Source: Oligoflexales bacterium
GTDB taxonomy: Bacteria; Bdellovibrionota_B; Oligoflexia; Oligoflexales; JALZUQ01
Assembly: GCA_023301465.1 (NCBI GenBank)
Contig: JALZUQ010000008.1
Location: 62,001-126,000, forward strand
Length of the DNA stretch: 64,000 nucleotides
Direction of reading: 5' to 3'
The position numbers and the translations under genes are program-made. Every line of letters begins with the position of its first letter. Within the stretch, counting starts at the first letter, position 1. The notes below the pieces were generated by a model, which saw only the letters and a program-made list of their open reading frames with translations, was not told the origin of the DNA and searched no databases. Below, one piece after another: positions 37,551 through 47,563 of this stretch.

Positions 37551-39560
37551 TCAACCGAGCCCCACTGACCCTAACAGAGCATCCACACTAGGCTCACGCC
37601 CCATAAACTCTTTAAACACGATATTAGCTGGCTGACTCCCTCCTTTTGCAAGGATTGTCCCAGCGTAACGCTCACCTACTTCACGTATATTTGCTGTTGT
37701 TTCAAACTGACTATAGACATCACAACTGAGGACCTCAGCCCACTTATAGCTATAGTAGCCCGCAGCATATCCACCTGCAAAGATATGAGTAAAAGCACAC
37801 AAAAACTGGTCTTTTGCATAGTACTCAGAAGGTGAAAACTCATCGAATACAGCTTTATAAATATTCATTGGTTGATCAGTTTCAGTGGTATGAAGAAGCA
37901 TATCGGTTTTTGCAAAAATCAGCTGACGGATCATTTGAGAACCAGCTAAAAATTTACGTTCACCTTGAAGCTTTTCGATCATTTCACCCGGCAAAGACTT
38001 CCCGAAGTCGTAGTGTTTTCCAAGGGTGTTTAAAAAATCTTTTTCATAGCAAAAATTTTCCATAAACTGACTAGCAATTTCTACTGCGTCCCACTCAACA
38101 CCATTAATCCCCGCAACCTCTGGGTGATCAATTCTCGTTAGCATGTGCTGCGTCCCATGCCCAAACTCATGAAATAAAGTAACTACTTGCCTAAATTGAA
38201 GTAACGATGGTTTTCCTCCTACCGGAGGTGAAAAATTACAGCTTAAACTGGCAATCGGTAACTCTTTATTTCCATCCACAAAGTTTCTACAGGTGATCTC
38301 AGCCATCCATGCTCCACCTTGTTTATTTGCAGGCCTGCTATAAGGGTCTAAGTAAAAACCGGCAAAAACCTTTCCTTGGCTATCTTTCAATGTATAAAAC
38401 CGAACATCTTTATCCCAAGCAGTCACTGCTTTATCTTGCTCGATAGATATCCCAAAAATTTTCTGACTAAGGTCAAACATTTGTTCTAACACATGATCCA
38501 ATGGAAAGTATTGTTTGATGACATCACTATCTAAAGATAGTTTCTCTTGTCTATACTTCTCGATAACAAAATACATATCCCACTTTTGCAACGGAAGTTC
38601 CATTCCAAGTGTTTTGGATGCAAAGTCTTCTATTTGCTCATACTCATTCTTTGCATGGTTTTTACTTTTAGTTCCAAGGTCATCTAGAAAACCAAGAACT
38701 GTTTTACTAGAGTCCGCCATTTTTGTTGCTAAACTAAGCTCTCCGTAATTATTAAAACCCAAAAGCTTTGAAACTTGTTTTCGAAGGCTTAGAATTTTCA
38801 AGATATTATCTCGATTATCAAACTTTCCAAAACTCGCCTTAATGATATGACGCTCATAAACTTCTTTACGAAGCTCCCGGTTTGTACATTGCTCAAAAAG
38901 AGGAATAAGGCTTGGGTAGTCTAGAGTAACCATCCAAGGGCCTTCTTCTGGAGTGGATTCTTTTTCCATTTTACCAGTATAGGTTTGAGAATATAAAGCT
39001 AAAATTGAATCACTGACTCCATCTAGAAGAGATTTATCTTCAATCGTTTTTTGATAACTTTTCGTGTCATCTAATACGTTGTTTTGAAATGTCGTATTTG
39101 CTTTAGAGAGTTCCATTCTCAGTGCATTTAATTTTTCTCTGGCTTCATCATCTAAATCAATTCCTGAAAGCTTTGCATCACGCACCCAGTTGTTTACTAT
39201 TTTTTGAACCGCAGCTTCTTCACCATCAAGTTGAGTACTTGCTGATTTCATCTGCAAAAAAATTGCTTTGCTTTGCTTGATACGTTGAGACAATTCAATC
39301 ATTTTGGGTTGAAGCTCTTCATGGACAGCACGCATGTCATCAGTATTTTGAACACCCAGTAAAAAACCAAGTAAAGACCAACTGGTAGAAAACTCTTGAT
39401 CCATTTCACGAAGCATTGACAAGGACCCTCTCCAGTTTGATGGATCCAGTGATTCGATCTCTGGTAGTTTCTTGTTTGCATATTCGATTGCCTCAAGAGT
39501 TTTTTGTTTTAGAACGCTTGGAGTCAATGCCTGAAAATCGGGTGTAGATAATTTACTCAT
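37551..39560 (-). CDS. M3-family zinc oligopeptidase (oligopeptidase A / PrlC type)
   Basis: 669 residues from ATG 39560, which has AAGGA 6 bases upstream; the frame stays open to 39635 but that extension is not supported. Thimet-type zinc site: FHEFGHGTQHML with HExxH, and the third-ligand Glu in GVEWDAVEIASQFMENF. C-terminal landmarks are YYSYKWAEVLSCDVYSQF and the GSQPANIVFKEFMGREPS motif, which closes the active site. It degrades short peptides in the cytoplasm, including cleaved signal peptides. It stands alone, divergent from the TTG-started gene. Confidence 0.93.
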   Translation of the reverse strand: MSKLSTPDFQALTPSVLKQKTLEAIEYANKKLPEIESLDPSNWRGSLSMLREMDQEFSTSWSLLGFLLGVQNTDDMRAVHEELQPKMIELSQRIKQSKAIFLQMKSASTQLDGEEAAVQKIVNNWVRDAKLSGIDLDDEAREKLNALRMELSKANTTFQNNVLDDTKSYQKTIEDKSLLDGVSDSILALYSQTYTGKMEKESTPEEGPWMVTLDYPSLIPLFEQCTNRELRKEVYERHIIKASFGKFDNRDNILKILSLRKQVSKLLGFNNYGELSLATKMADSSKTVLGFLDDLGTKSKNHAKNEYEQIEDFASKTLGMELPLQKWDMYFVIEKYRQEKLSLDSDVIKQYFPLDHVLEQMFDLSQKIFGISIEQDKAVTAWDKDVRFYTLKDSQGKVFAGFYLDPYSRPANKQGGAWMAEITCRNFVDGNKELPIASLSCNFSPPVGGKPSLLQFRQVVTLFHEFGHGTQHMLTRIDHPEVAGINGVEWDAVEIASQFMENFCYEKDFLNTLGKHYDFGKSLPGEMIEKLQGERKFLAGSQMIRQLIFAKTDMLLHTTETDQPMNIYKAVFDEFSPSEYYAKDQFLCAFTHIFAGGYAAGYYSYKWAEVLSCDVYSQFETTANIREVGERYAGTILAKGGSQPANIVFKEFMGREPSVDALLGSVGLG

Positions 39561-39730
39561 TATAATCCTTAAAAGAAGTCGTCTTACCATGCTAAATTTA
39601 GCCGTTTGAGATGTCAATGTACGGGGAGCTGACACCCGTTAGAAAGTGTTCTTTTGGCCTAGTAATTTTAAGGGTTGAGCATTATATTTGCCATAGATGA
39701 GCAGACAAACACAGAAAGTAAAAAGCCCGT

Positions 39731-40450
39731 TTGAAGTATTTAACCTATAAAAACTACTACCTGTTTATGGCTGCTTGCATGCTAGCCCTCATCACCTGGC
39801 TCCTTTTGCCACTGCAAACTCCAGTGGCACAGCCAGTTCAAAAATCTGTTTTTGAAATCACCATTAAAACACCAAGTGAAGCATATTTTGGCTCCCTTAC
39901 GGCAAATCACTTAGAAAATGAGCTGATATTTTCAACTAGAATCTACAATACAAAAAATAAAACTCACCTTGTCTCTAAAAGTGTTTTTGCACCGTTAAAA
40001 GACAACATAAACAAAAGAGGACTAACCTCGATAAGCTCGACTCACCTTCCAAACAAAAGTACCTTTTATTTTAAGAGATCAGTCAATGAGCTCGATCAAG
40101 AAACCTTTGAATTAGAAGCCCAATGGCACTCCTTAGAACTACTCAAAAAAAGTTATCCACCACAAAAGTATTGTTCTGTATTTGTGTATGCTTACAAAAT
40201 CGCGACGCTAGACCCCAGTATTGACTGCCCTCAAAGGGGACTCATTTTTTTCAACCAACAAAGGCTATTGGGGTTTTATGAGCAGCTTGCTCAAGATGTA
40301 AACAAAATTAGTGTAAAAGCGATAAAATCACCTGCAAATTCACAGCAATCTGTGATTGTATGGTCTGACCCAAATGGATACACCGGCATCGGTGCTGGTA
40401 GTACCAAAATGACCCTAAGGAGGATCACAACAGTTGGAAGCATTAAGTAG
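39731..40450 (+). CDS. Membrane-anchored protein of unknown function upstream of alaS
   Basis: 239 residues from a TTG start. One N-terminal transmembrane segment (about 10-27, YLFMAACMLALITWLLLP), then a beta-rich extracytoplasmic domain with two Cys (KYCSVF and DCPQRG). No family recognised. Its last 17 bases overlap the start of alaS, and the alaS ribosome-binding site lies within its coding sequence, so the two are translationally linked. Confidence 0.6.
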   Translation: MKYLTYKNYYLFMAACMLALITWLLLPLQTPVAQPVQKSVFEITIKTPSEAYFGSLTANHLENELIFSTRIYNTKNKTHLVSKSVFAPLKDNINKRGLTSISSTHLPNKSTFYFKRSVNELDQETFELEAQWHSLELLKKSYPPQKYCSVFVYAYKIATLDPSIDCPQRGLIFFNQQRLLGFYEQLAQDVNKISVKAIKSPANSQQSVIVWSDPNGYTGIGAGSTKMTLRRITTVGSIK

Positions 40451-43010
40451 CCATGAGATAAGACGTCGGTTTGTTGAATTCTTTGAAAAAAACGATCACC
40501 TAAAAATTCCCGGTACATCTGTTGTTCCGCTAAATGACCCAACCTTATTATTTATCAACTCTGGAATGGCACCACTAAAGCCATACTTTCTTGGAACCAA
40601 AAAACCACCTTCTGTTCGCTTGACGAACGTGCAACCTTGTATCCGTACCATTGACATTGATGATGTAGGTGACAGGCACCACCTCACTTACTTTGATATG
40701 TTAGGTAGTTGGTCTATTGGTGATTATTACAAAAAGAAGGCTGTTGAACTTGCATATGATTTGCTGATCAACCACTTAAACTTTGACAAAAGCAAACTCT
40801 ATGTCACCGTTTATAGTGGCGACAAAAAGCTTGGCTTAGACCCTGATAATGAATCAAAAGAAGCATGGAAGTCTCTTGGCTTTGCCGATGATCGAATCAT
40901 TGCATGTGGAGAAGATAACTTTTGGGGTCCTGCAGGCGAAACAGGACCTTGCGGACCTTGCACAGAGGTTTTCTATGACTGTGGACCAGAATTTGGACCA
41001 GAACATATTCCAGGCACGGAGTTTGATACCACAAGCCGTTACATTGAAATTTGGAATGCCGGTGTATTCATGGAGCTTAATAAAACAGGTCCCGGACAAT
41101 ATGAAAGCTTACCAATAAAATGTGTCGATACAGGTTCTGGATTAGAACGCATGACCATGATCATGAATGACTGCGATAGTGTTTACGATATTGATTTATT
41201 TCAGCCGGTCTTTGCAGCCATTGATAAAATTGACCCAAACCAACAAATTAGTGAGCGTGGTCGTCGTATTATTGCAGACCATAGTAGAGCTGCCTGCCTT
41301 ATGATTGGTCAAGGAGCTGACCCAAGTAATGAGGGCAGAGGGTATATCCCACGCCGCCTCATTCGTCGCTCCATTGCGATCTTAGAAGGTTGCGGCCTCA
41401 AACCAGACGGCTTTTATGAAGTCACTGAGGCAGCTCGTAAATCTCTTGTTTCATTTTATGACGTTCTACAAACTCGTGAATCACATATCCAAAATACTTT
41501 TAAGCGTGAGATCAACGATTATAAACCTGTCATTAAAAAGGGCATGAAACTATTAAGTGAGATGCTAAAAGAAAACCCTAATGAACTGAGCCCAAAACAA
41601 GCTTTTGAACTTGTAGCAACCCACGGACTACCCATCGAACTCATAGAAGCTTACCTAGAAAAACAAAAAATCAAATTTGATCAAAAAGGCTTTGAAAAAG
41701 AATTTGAAGCCCACAAAAAAATATCAAAAGTAGGTCTTCGAGGTAGTGCGGCTGAATCTGGTATCAAGTTTGATAAGTCAAAGTTTGTAGATACCAAAGC
41801 AACTGATTTTTCAGGATACTCATCGACTCATGAAGCAAATGTTAAAGTCACAAACCTTATCCAAGACAACAAAGATGTGCAAAGCGTTGATTCAGGTTCA
41901 TTTATGATGCTTACAGACCGATCTTGTTTTTATGGAGAGTCAGGTGGACAAGTTGGAGATCAAGGTATTGCATCCAATGAACAATGCAACATCCAAATTT
42001 TAGATACACAAAAAGCTGGTGATACCATTATTCATCTTTGCAAAATTGAAAGTGGGTCTATTAAAGCGGGAGACTCTCTCCAGTTAAAGATCAATCAAAA
42101 CCGTAGAGAACTCATTAAACGCAACCACTCTGCAACTCACTTATTACACGGAGTCCTTCAAAGAGTTCTCGGTGAACATGTTTCACAAAAAGGGTCTTTA
42201 GTCGATGAACACAAGCTCCGCTTCGATTTTCAGCACCCCAAAGCTGTTTCTCAAGAAGAACTACTCAACATAGAAAAACAAGTGAATGCATTAATCTTTA
42301 AAAACATTGAAAGCAGCGTTCATAACACTGATTATGACTCAGCTATTGCTGGCGGTGTAACTGCTCTTTTCGGAGAAAAATACGGAGACGAAGTACGTGT
42401 CGTAGGTTTTGGTGATTCAAGTAAAGAGCTTTGTGGTGGAACACATGTTCAAAATACAAATGAAATTGGAGTTTTTGCCATCAAAAGTGAGGCCAGTGTT
42501 GCAAAAGGTGTGAGGAGAATAGAAGCCCTAACCTCTAAAGAAGCATATGCATACTTACAACATCGCTCTGAGATACTGTCTAATATACAGTTAGAATTAA
42601 AATCTCCTGCAGATAAAGTTTTAGACAGTATTCAAAAGATAAAAACAAAAGCTCAAGCAAAACCAAAAAAATCTGGAAGTGCTGTCTTAGACTCCTTCAA
42701 AAGAATTACAGAAGTGAAAGAGCTTTTAGTTGGTAGCTTCTCAGGTGAAAAAGGTGAATTTAAGTCTTGTGCTGATACACTGTTACAAAAACACCCCGCT
42801 GTTTGTCTGCTATCAGAAAATGGCGAGCAGGTTACGGTCTTAATCGCTTCGCAAAAAGAGCACTCTAAATCATACGATGCAAAACTCATCCTTGCTGGTT
42901 TACTAGAAAACTTTAAAGGAAGAGGTGGCGGTAAGCCTAGTTTTGCCCAGGGTGGGTTAGAGGCTGCCAATACTCAGTCGGTGGTAAAGACCATACAAAA
43001 AATCCTTTGA
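40434..43010 (+). CDS. alaS: Alanyl-tRNA synthetase
   Basis: 858 residues from TTG 40434, preceded by AAGGAGG about 10 bases upstream. Class II synthetase: motif 1 region with GMAPLKPYFLG, motif 2 DRHHLTYFDMLGSWSIGDYY (close to the AlaRS consensus), and motif 3 SGLERM. The editing domain has zinc ligands HSATHLLHG and the downstream CGGTHV, and the C-Ala tail ends GRGGGKPSFAQGG. It charges tRNA-Ala. The start codon is TTG although the ribosome-binding site is strong, perhaps to temper expression. Confidence 0.97.
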   Translation: MEALSSHEIRRRFVEFFEKNDHLKIPGTSVVPLNDPTLLFINSGMAPLKPYFLGTKKPPSVRLTNVQPCIRTIDIDDVGDRHHLTYFDMLGSWSIGDYYKKKAVELAYDLLINHLNFDKSKLYVTVYSGDKKLGLDPDNESKEAWKSLGFADDRIIACGEDNFWGPAGETGPCGPCTEVFYDCGPEFGPEHIPGTEFDTTSRYIEIWNAGVFMELNKTGPGQYESLPIKCVDTGSGLERMTMIMNDCDSVYDIDLFQPVFAAIDKIDPNQQISERGRRIIADHSRAACLMIGQGADPSNEGRGYIPRRLIRRSIAILEGCGLKPDGFYEVTEAARKSLVSFYDVLQTRESHIQNTFKREINDYKPVIKKGMKLLSEMLKENPNELSPKQAFELVATHGLPIELIEAYLEKQKIKFDQKGFEKEFEAHKKISKVGLRGSAAESGIKFDKSKFVDTKATDFSGYSSTHEANVKVTNLIQDNKDVQSVDSGSFMMLTDRSCFYGESGGQVGDQGIASNEQCNIQILDTQKAGDTIIHLCKIESGSIKAGDSLQLKINQNRRELIKRNHSATHLLHGVLQRVLGEHVSQKGSLVDEHKLRFDFQHPKAVSQEELLNIEKQVNALIFKNIESSVHNTDYDSAIAGGVTALFGEKYGDEVRVVGFGDSSKELCGGTHVQNTNEIGVFAIKSEASVAKGVRRIEALTSKEAYAYLQHRSEILSNIQLELKSPADKVLDSIQKIKTKAQAKPKKSGSAVLDSFKRITEVKELLVGSFSGEKGEFKSCADTLLQKHPAVCLLSENGEQVTVLIASQKEHSKSYDAKLILAGLLENFKGRGGGKPSFAQGGLEAANTQSVVKTIQKIL

Positions 43011-43122
43011 ACTCATCTGTAAGACACTAAAATAACTGGACTAAACTTAGAATTAGTGAAATATCCAAGGAACGCTTGTATAAACAATAAACAATAAACA
43101 ACAACTTAGACATTGAGGCAAT

Positions 43123-44361
43123 ATGTTTAGCCCTTTAAATGTAATGATCATTTTCATCATAAGCTCACTGAGTACCTTCGCAACCGCAGAAGAAGAAAAG
43201 TGCATAAACACATTTTCTAGAACTCAAGTTAACCATACTTTTTTAAGCTCTATTTTTGGAAAATCCATCACTCTTCCCGATGGAAGCTCTTTAAAAAAAG
43301 CAAATGGCAAAACTAGAAAATATACTTTTACTGAACAACCAGATATTGAAAATACTGTATCTTTTGGAAGTGACAACTTCTTTTTACTACCTATAAAAAA
43401 CCTTAGCAGAAAGATTACAAGTTATGACTTACTGCATAAAATAAATGAAACGCTCACTGTCATTGGACAACAAATAAGAACCCCAAAAATGCCGGAAGCG
43501 AATATAGAATTTTTTGCAGATGGCACAGCTGTTATTCTTGAAACTCCAGTACGCGGAAAACTACCTTCTCAAATTATTCTTGCTGGTAATAAAATTGTCA
43601 GACTTCGAGATGCTGAAAAAACAAATCTTAACCACTCAAAAATGATTCTTGCAAACCAAAACAAGATTAAACGTCAAACCATTAGACAAAACGGCTATGA
43701 ACTGATTATTCTAGACGTCACAAAAAGCATGTTACACCCAACAACTTCGTCTAAAAGTGAGATTTCTTCCTTAAGCTACTACGACCCTATTGATATGCCT
43801 TACCGATCTAGCAATATCATCGTCCTCCTTAAAAAAATGTCTAGCGACAAACTCATAGATATAGAGTCTATTGAAGTAAAACATACACAAAACCCTATTA
43901 CCATCACATCCAGTGAAGATGGCTTGGTCTCTATTAAAGAAATCAGACACCATGGAAGTATTATAAATACAAACATAAACTTACATCGTATTCAAAAACG
44001 TTTACAAAACGACCTCACTTTAGAAACGGAGGCGATTAAATCTGGAAAACTTACTGCTGAAGACTCTAAAAACTTTATTCTGAAGTCTCCTGAATCTAAA
44101 AACCATTATCACCTCAGAGTTGAGAAATTTCTTTTAAAACAAGAAAACAACAAAAGAACATATGGTTTTTACATCACTCAATCAAAAACATACTCAGGTA
44201 AAATACTAGATGAAGTTTTTATGAAACAAATAGTTAGTCATGGTGAAACAGACATTAAAGTTTCAACAGATAACAGAGTGTCAATTACAAATAGCGAAGA
44301 CTCTAGTAAAGATGTTGATATTTCCATTTTAAAAGACAAAATTATTCTTATGGCGGAATAG
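43123..44361 (+). CDS. Secreted protein of unknown function
   Basis: 412 residues with signal peptide (MFSPLNVMIIFIISSLSTFATA) and GAGG 6 bases before the ATG. A single Cys (KCINTF) follows the cleavage site. The mature sequence is rich in beta-strand and Lys/Ser/Asn, without recognisable motifs. Two similar segments (TITSSEDGLVSIKEI and VSITNSEDSSKDV) hint at internal repetition. It begins 112 bp after alaS and converges on the GluQ-type gene with a 3-bp gap. Confidence 0.6.
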   Translation: MFSPLNVMIIFIISSLSTFATAEEEKCINTFSRTQVNHTFLSSIFGKSITLPDGSSLKKANGKTRKYTFTEQPDIENTVSFGSDNFFLLPIKNLSRKITSYDLLHKINETLTVIGQQIRTPKMPEANIEFFADGTAVILETPVRGKLPSQIILAGNKIVRLRDAEKTNLNHSKMILANQNKIKRQTIRQNGYELIILDVTKSMLHPTTSSKSEISSLSYYDPIDMPYRSSNIIVLLKKMSSDKLIDIESIEVKHTQNPITITSSEDGLVSIKEIRHHGSIINTNINLHRIQKRLQNDLTLETEAIKSGKLTAEDSKNFILKSPESKNHYHLRVEKFLLKQENNKRTYGFYITQSKTYSGKILDEVFMKQIVSHGETDIKVSTDNRVSITNSEDSSKDVDISILKDKIILMAE

Positions 44362-44364
44362 GTT

Positions 44365-45246
44365 TCAAAGAGAGATTGAAGCTATAAATTCTTTAACATT
44401 GATAGATTCATCTTTAAAGGTAGAGTTTAAAGACTTCATAAGCTTTCCTATAATCTGTTCTTGCGTTTGACCTTGTAATCTCCAGTTATGTATTGCATCA
44501 CTTTCGAATCTTTTACTCAGTTTTTGATTGTTTTGATCATATACAAGTGGATGATGAAGAAACACAGGGTTAAAATCAACACCTAGTAAGTTGGCAATCT
44601 GCAGATATCTACCAGTTGTATGAATGACATCTTTTCCACGAACCACGAGATCAACACCTTGTGCAATATCATCTACCACCACTGCAAATTGGTAAGACCA
44701 CTGCCCAATATGATTTTTTAAAATACTACTATGAATTTGTTGAAATGGATTCTGAATAATTTTGTCAGAAGTAAACTCACTTGCTTCCATCAGCCTATTA
44801 TCAAAAAGAACTCTCCAACCAAATTCTTTTGGATTCACAGGCGGGTTCTCAAGGCAATTTCCATCATAATGGTACTCATACCACTTGTTTTGGCTTAAGT
44901 TTTTTAGACGTGAGCGAGTACAAGTGCATTTAAATACTGAACTTGTCGAGATTTTTGCGAGAGCTTCTTCGTAAATATCATTTCTATCAGATTGCTTAAT
45001 AGGCTCGGGGGAGTCTTTAAAAAACTCAAACCCAAACCAATCAAGAAGATCTAAGATAACCATCTCGTAGTCTTTTCGACTTCTAAGGGTGTCGTGATCC
45101 TCAAGACGAACCAAGACTTTGACACCAGTGTCTCTGTACAATTTTTCCAATATGAGCAAATGGTACAAATGACCAAGGTGTAGGTAGCCTGTTATACTCG
45201 GAGCAAAACGAGTCGTTTTCCCACTTAAACTACTAAGATCAGACAT
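44365..45246 (-). CDS. gluQ: Glutamyl-Q tRNA(Asp) synthetase-like protein
   Basis: About 293 residues from ATG 45246, which has AGGTGG 8 bases upstream; a TTG at 45276 is less likely. It is a truncated class I GluRS without the anticodon-binding domain: HIGH-type motif APSITGYLHLGH, KMSKS-type motif QKLSKR, and the YadB/GluQ zinc pattern KCTCTR...YDGNC. It is expected to attach glutamate to queuosine at position 34 of tRNA-Asp. Length and zinc site fit GluQ better than full GluRS. Confidence 0.88.
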   Translation of the reverse strand: MSDLSSLSGKTTRFAPSITGYLHLGHLYHLLILEKLYRDTGVKVLVRLEDHDTLRSRKDYEMVILDLLDWFGFEFFKDSPEPIKQSDRNDIYEEALAKISTSSVFKCTCTRSRLKNLSQNKWYEYHYDGNCLENPPVNPKEFGWRVLFDNRLMEASEFTSDKIIQNPFQQIHSSILKNHIGQWSYQFAVVVDDIAQGVDLVVRGKDVIHTTGRYLQIANLLGVDFNPVFLHHPLVYDQNNQKLSKRFESDAIHNWRLQGQTQEQIIGKLMKSLNSTFKDESINVKEFIASISL

Positions 45247-45412
45247 GATATAGCCACCTGACGTTAAAGTGCACAATAATTCCTAACTACATTTTACTTT
45301 ATCATTCAAAAATTGGTAGCAATAACAAGAGAAGATTAGATTTTAAAGTTTATCCATGATAGCAACTTCTCCTTCAATAATCATGAAACAGTAATCATGA
45401 AAGGCGTTTACA

Positions 45413-46141
45413 GTGATTTGTATCTATGACTCAGGAATTGGCGGACTATCCATCGCCCATAAAATCCATGAGCAATATGGGGTAAAAATCTCTTATGTCA
45501 GTGATTATGAGGGGTTTCCTTATGGTGAAAAAGATGAAGCATTCGTAATGAACAGGTGTGAATATATCGCCAATAAAGTTTTGAGCAAATACCCAGAAAT
45601 AAAAGTTATGATCATTGCTTGCAATACTGCAAGCACTGTCTCGTTAGACCACTTAAGAATAAAATTTCAAATACCATTTATAGGTGTTGTACCTGCCATT
45701 AAACCCGCAGCAAAACTCAGCCAACAAAATGCTGTCGTATTACTTGCAACTAAAGCCACAAACTCCAGAAAGTATACCGACCAATTAATTCATGATTTTG
45801 CAAAAAATACTAAAGTTATTAAAATAAGTGCTCCAGACCTTGTACTTGAAGCCGAAAAAAAACCAAAAGACAGAGATCAAAGCACCATTCTAAAATATGC
45901 AAATATAATAAATCAACATCCTCTAAAACCAGATGTGATAATCTTAGGTTGCACGCATTATACTTTTTTAAAAAAAGAACTATCTAAGCATTGTCCAAAT
46001 ATTAAAATTATTGATTCTGTAAATGCAATTGTTAAACGACTGACTGATGTCATCAAGATTTCTGAAATACCTAGTGGAAAAATAACACTTTTAACCACAA
46101 AAGAAATTCCAAACAGACCTACATTTAAGATTCTAGATTAA
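45413..46141 (+). CDS. murI: Glutamate racemase
   Basis: 242 residues from GTG 45413. It supplies D-glutamate for peptidoglycan. Motifs: IYDSGIGGL with the catalytic Asp/Ser loop, SDYEGFPYGEK, first catalytic Cys in IACNTAS, and second catalytic Cys in ILGCTHY. Slightly shorter than typical 260-280 residues. It is near two other peptidoglycan-related genes on the opposite strand. Confidence 0.93.
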   Translation: MICIYDSGIGGLSIAHKIHEQYGVKISYVSDYEGFPYGEKDEAFVMNRCEYIANKVLSKYPEIKVMIIACNTASTVSLDHLRIKFQIPFIGVVPAIKPAAKLSQQNAVVLLATKATNSRKYTDQLIHDFAKNTKVIKISAPDLVLEAEKKPKDRDQSTILKYANIINQHPLKPDVIILGCTHYTFLKKELSKHCPNIKIIDSVNAIVKRLTDVIKISEIPSGKITLLTTKEIPNRPTFKILD

Positions 46142-46144
46142 TAT

Positions 46145-47563
46145 TTAGCGTATTCGAAATAAGTTTAGTTTTTTATCTGTCAATTTAAACATAAATGCCG
46201 GCCAGTTTGACTTTCTGTTTTCACTAAAAACTCGACCTGCTTTGAAAAAGTTAGATTTTGAATGAGACATCTTATGAATCAACCCTACCTTTATCGTTCT
46301 TGATGAAGACTGAAGATTTGTAGCTTGCGAAATAATTTCAGCAGCTCTTGTCCCTATGAGCTTAAAATCAATATTTGAAACATCTGACGCACCTACGAAA
46401 GAGTGATCTTTTTGATCTAATTGATAGTCTGAAATATTTTTTGGAAGCATATTATAATAACCTACATAATCCACAAAATATGAGTTTTCAAGAATTTTAG
46501 GTAGTGGATTCACAAGTTCTTTAGAACGCCATTTTTGACTTCCAACAATTTGTACCGGCCCCGACCTAAAATATTTAAGTGTTCGTGTAAAATGCTTAAG
46601 ATTTTTAAAATTACCAGGAAAAACGACTACATCAAATTCTTTTATCGCTTCTAATTGAAACGCTGCATCAAAGGTTTTTGCTTTTGTGTTATTACTCTCT
46701 AGCAATGCAAGTTTTTTGTATTCAATCGGCTGGTCTTCAGGGTTAAGCTTTAATAGTGAACGAACTGTTTTATCCATTGACTGATATTCATCAGGATTAA
46801 ATTCATGTTCAGAAACAACAGATAGTTTTGGGAAATATTTTAAGTTGTTTTTTAGTGACTGCATAAATATGCTTGAAAGTCTTGATGAAACTAAAGACAA
46901 CCTATACTTTTTTTGCAGCTCAAGTTCTATGAGCAGTGTCTTTGTCATTTGATCTAAGTTTGGAAATACCTGAAAGGAAAACTTTGATTGAAACCCTCCA
47001 TTGTCATTTGACAGTACAAACGTAGGTAGTCTTAGCTGATGAAGAATTTTTTTTGCTTGATGTATCGAATACTTACCGGGACCAAGTACGATATAGTTTA
47101 CGTCTAATACCAAGACTGCTAGTGCAAGCTGCCTTAAAAAAGAACTAAAGTCATAGCCTGTGTCCAAGACATTAAATTTTACTTTTGGATTATTGTTTTG
47201 AAAGTATGAGCTCATACTTGAGTAGACGTTATGTGCTGGAGTATTTGTATCACCGCCTAACTGCGACATGAGTCCAACATGGTTATTTCTCATAGCAAGT
47301 ATTTCTTCTAAGAAAAGCCTTAAATCTTTTCTGCTTTTAGGATCATTACATAAGTTTTTATTTGATTTTAAGAGCTTTTTATATCGAGGATGAATTTTTT
47401 TTCTTTTTTCAATCAGTAAATGCTTATAAAGTTTAAGGTATGGTTTCTTAACATAATTAAATACCATTTTACATTTATCTGTAGTCCATTTGTTTTTTGA
47501 AACTGCAAAAGATGGGGTTGAAATCATCACAAGTAAAAAAAATATATTAATAAAAGATACCAC
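46145..47563 (-). CDS. Periplasmic type-1-binding-fold protein, candidate PBP activator (LpoA-like)
   Basis: 472 residues from GTG 47563, chosen for GGAGA 7 bases upstream and the signal peptide it yields (SFINIFFLLVMISTPSFA). The frame is open to 47629 inside the PBP gene, which I disregard. The mature domain looks like a periplasmic-binding protein type 1 (two alpha/beta lobes): VGLMSQLGGD, NYIVLGPGKYSIHQAKKI, LPTFVLSNDNGG, YRLSLVSS, EFDVVVFPGNF, GPVQIVGSQKW. LpoA, which activates PBP1A in enterobacteria, has this fold. Coupling to a class A PBP (17-bp overlap) makes PBP activation the most attractive role, but no lipobox is present and the assignment is inference. Confidence 0.6.
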   Translation of the reverse strand: MVSFINIFFLLVMISTPSFAVSKNKWTTDKCKMVFNYVKKPYLKLYKHLLIEKRKKIHPRYKKLLKSNKNLCNDPKSRKDLRLFLEEILAMRNNHVGLMSQLGGDTNTPAHNVYSSMSSYFQNNNPKVKFNVLDTGYDFSSFLRQLALAVLVLDVNYIVLGPGKYSIHQAKKILHQLRLPTFVLSNDNGGFQSKFSFQVFPNLDQMTKTLLIELELQKKYRLSLVSSRLSSIFMQSLKNNLKYFPKLSVVSEHEFNPDEYQSMDKTVRSLLKLNPEDQPIEYKKLALLESNNTKAKTFDAAFQLEAIKEFDVVVFPGNFKNLKHFTRTLKYFRSGPVQIVGSQKWRSKELVNPLPKILENSYFVDYVGYYNMLPKNISDYQLDQKDHSFVGASDVSNIDFKLIGTRAAEIISQATNLQSSSRTIKVGLIHKMSHSKSNFFKAGRVFSENRKSNWPAFMFKLTDKKLNLFRIR

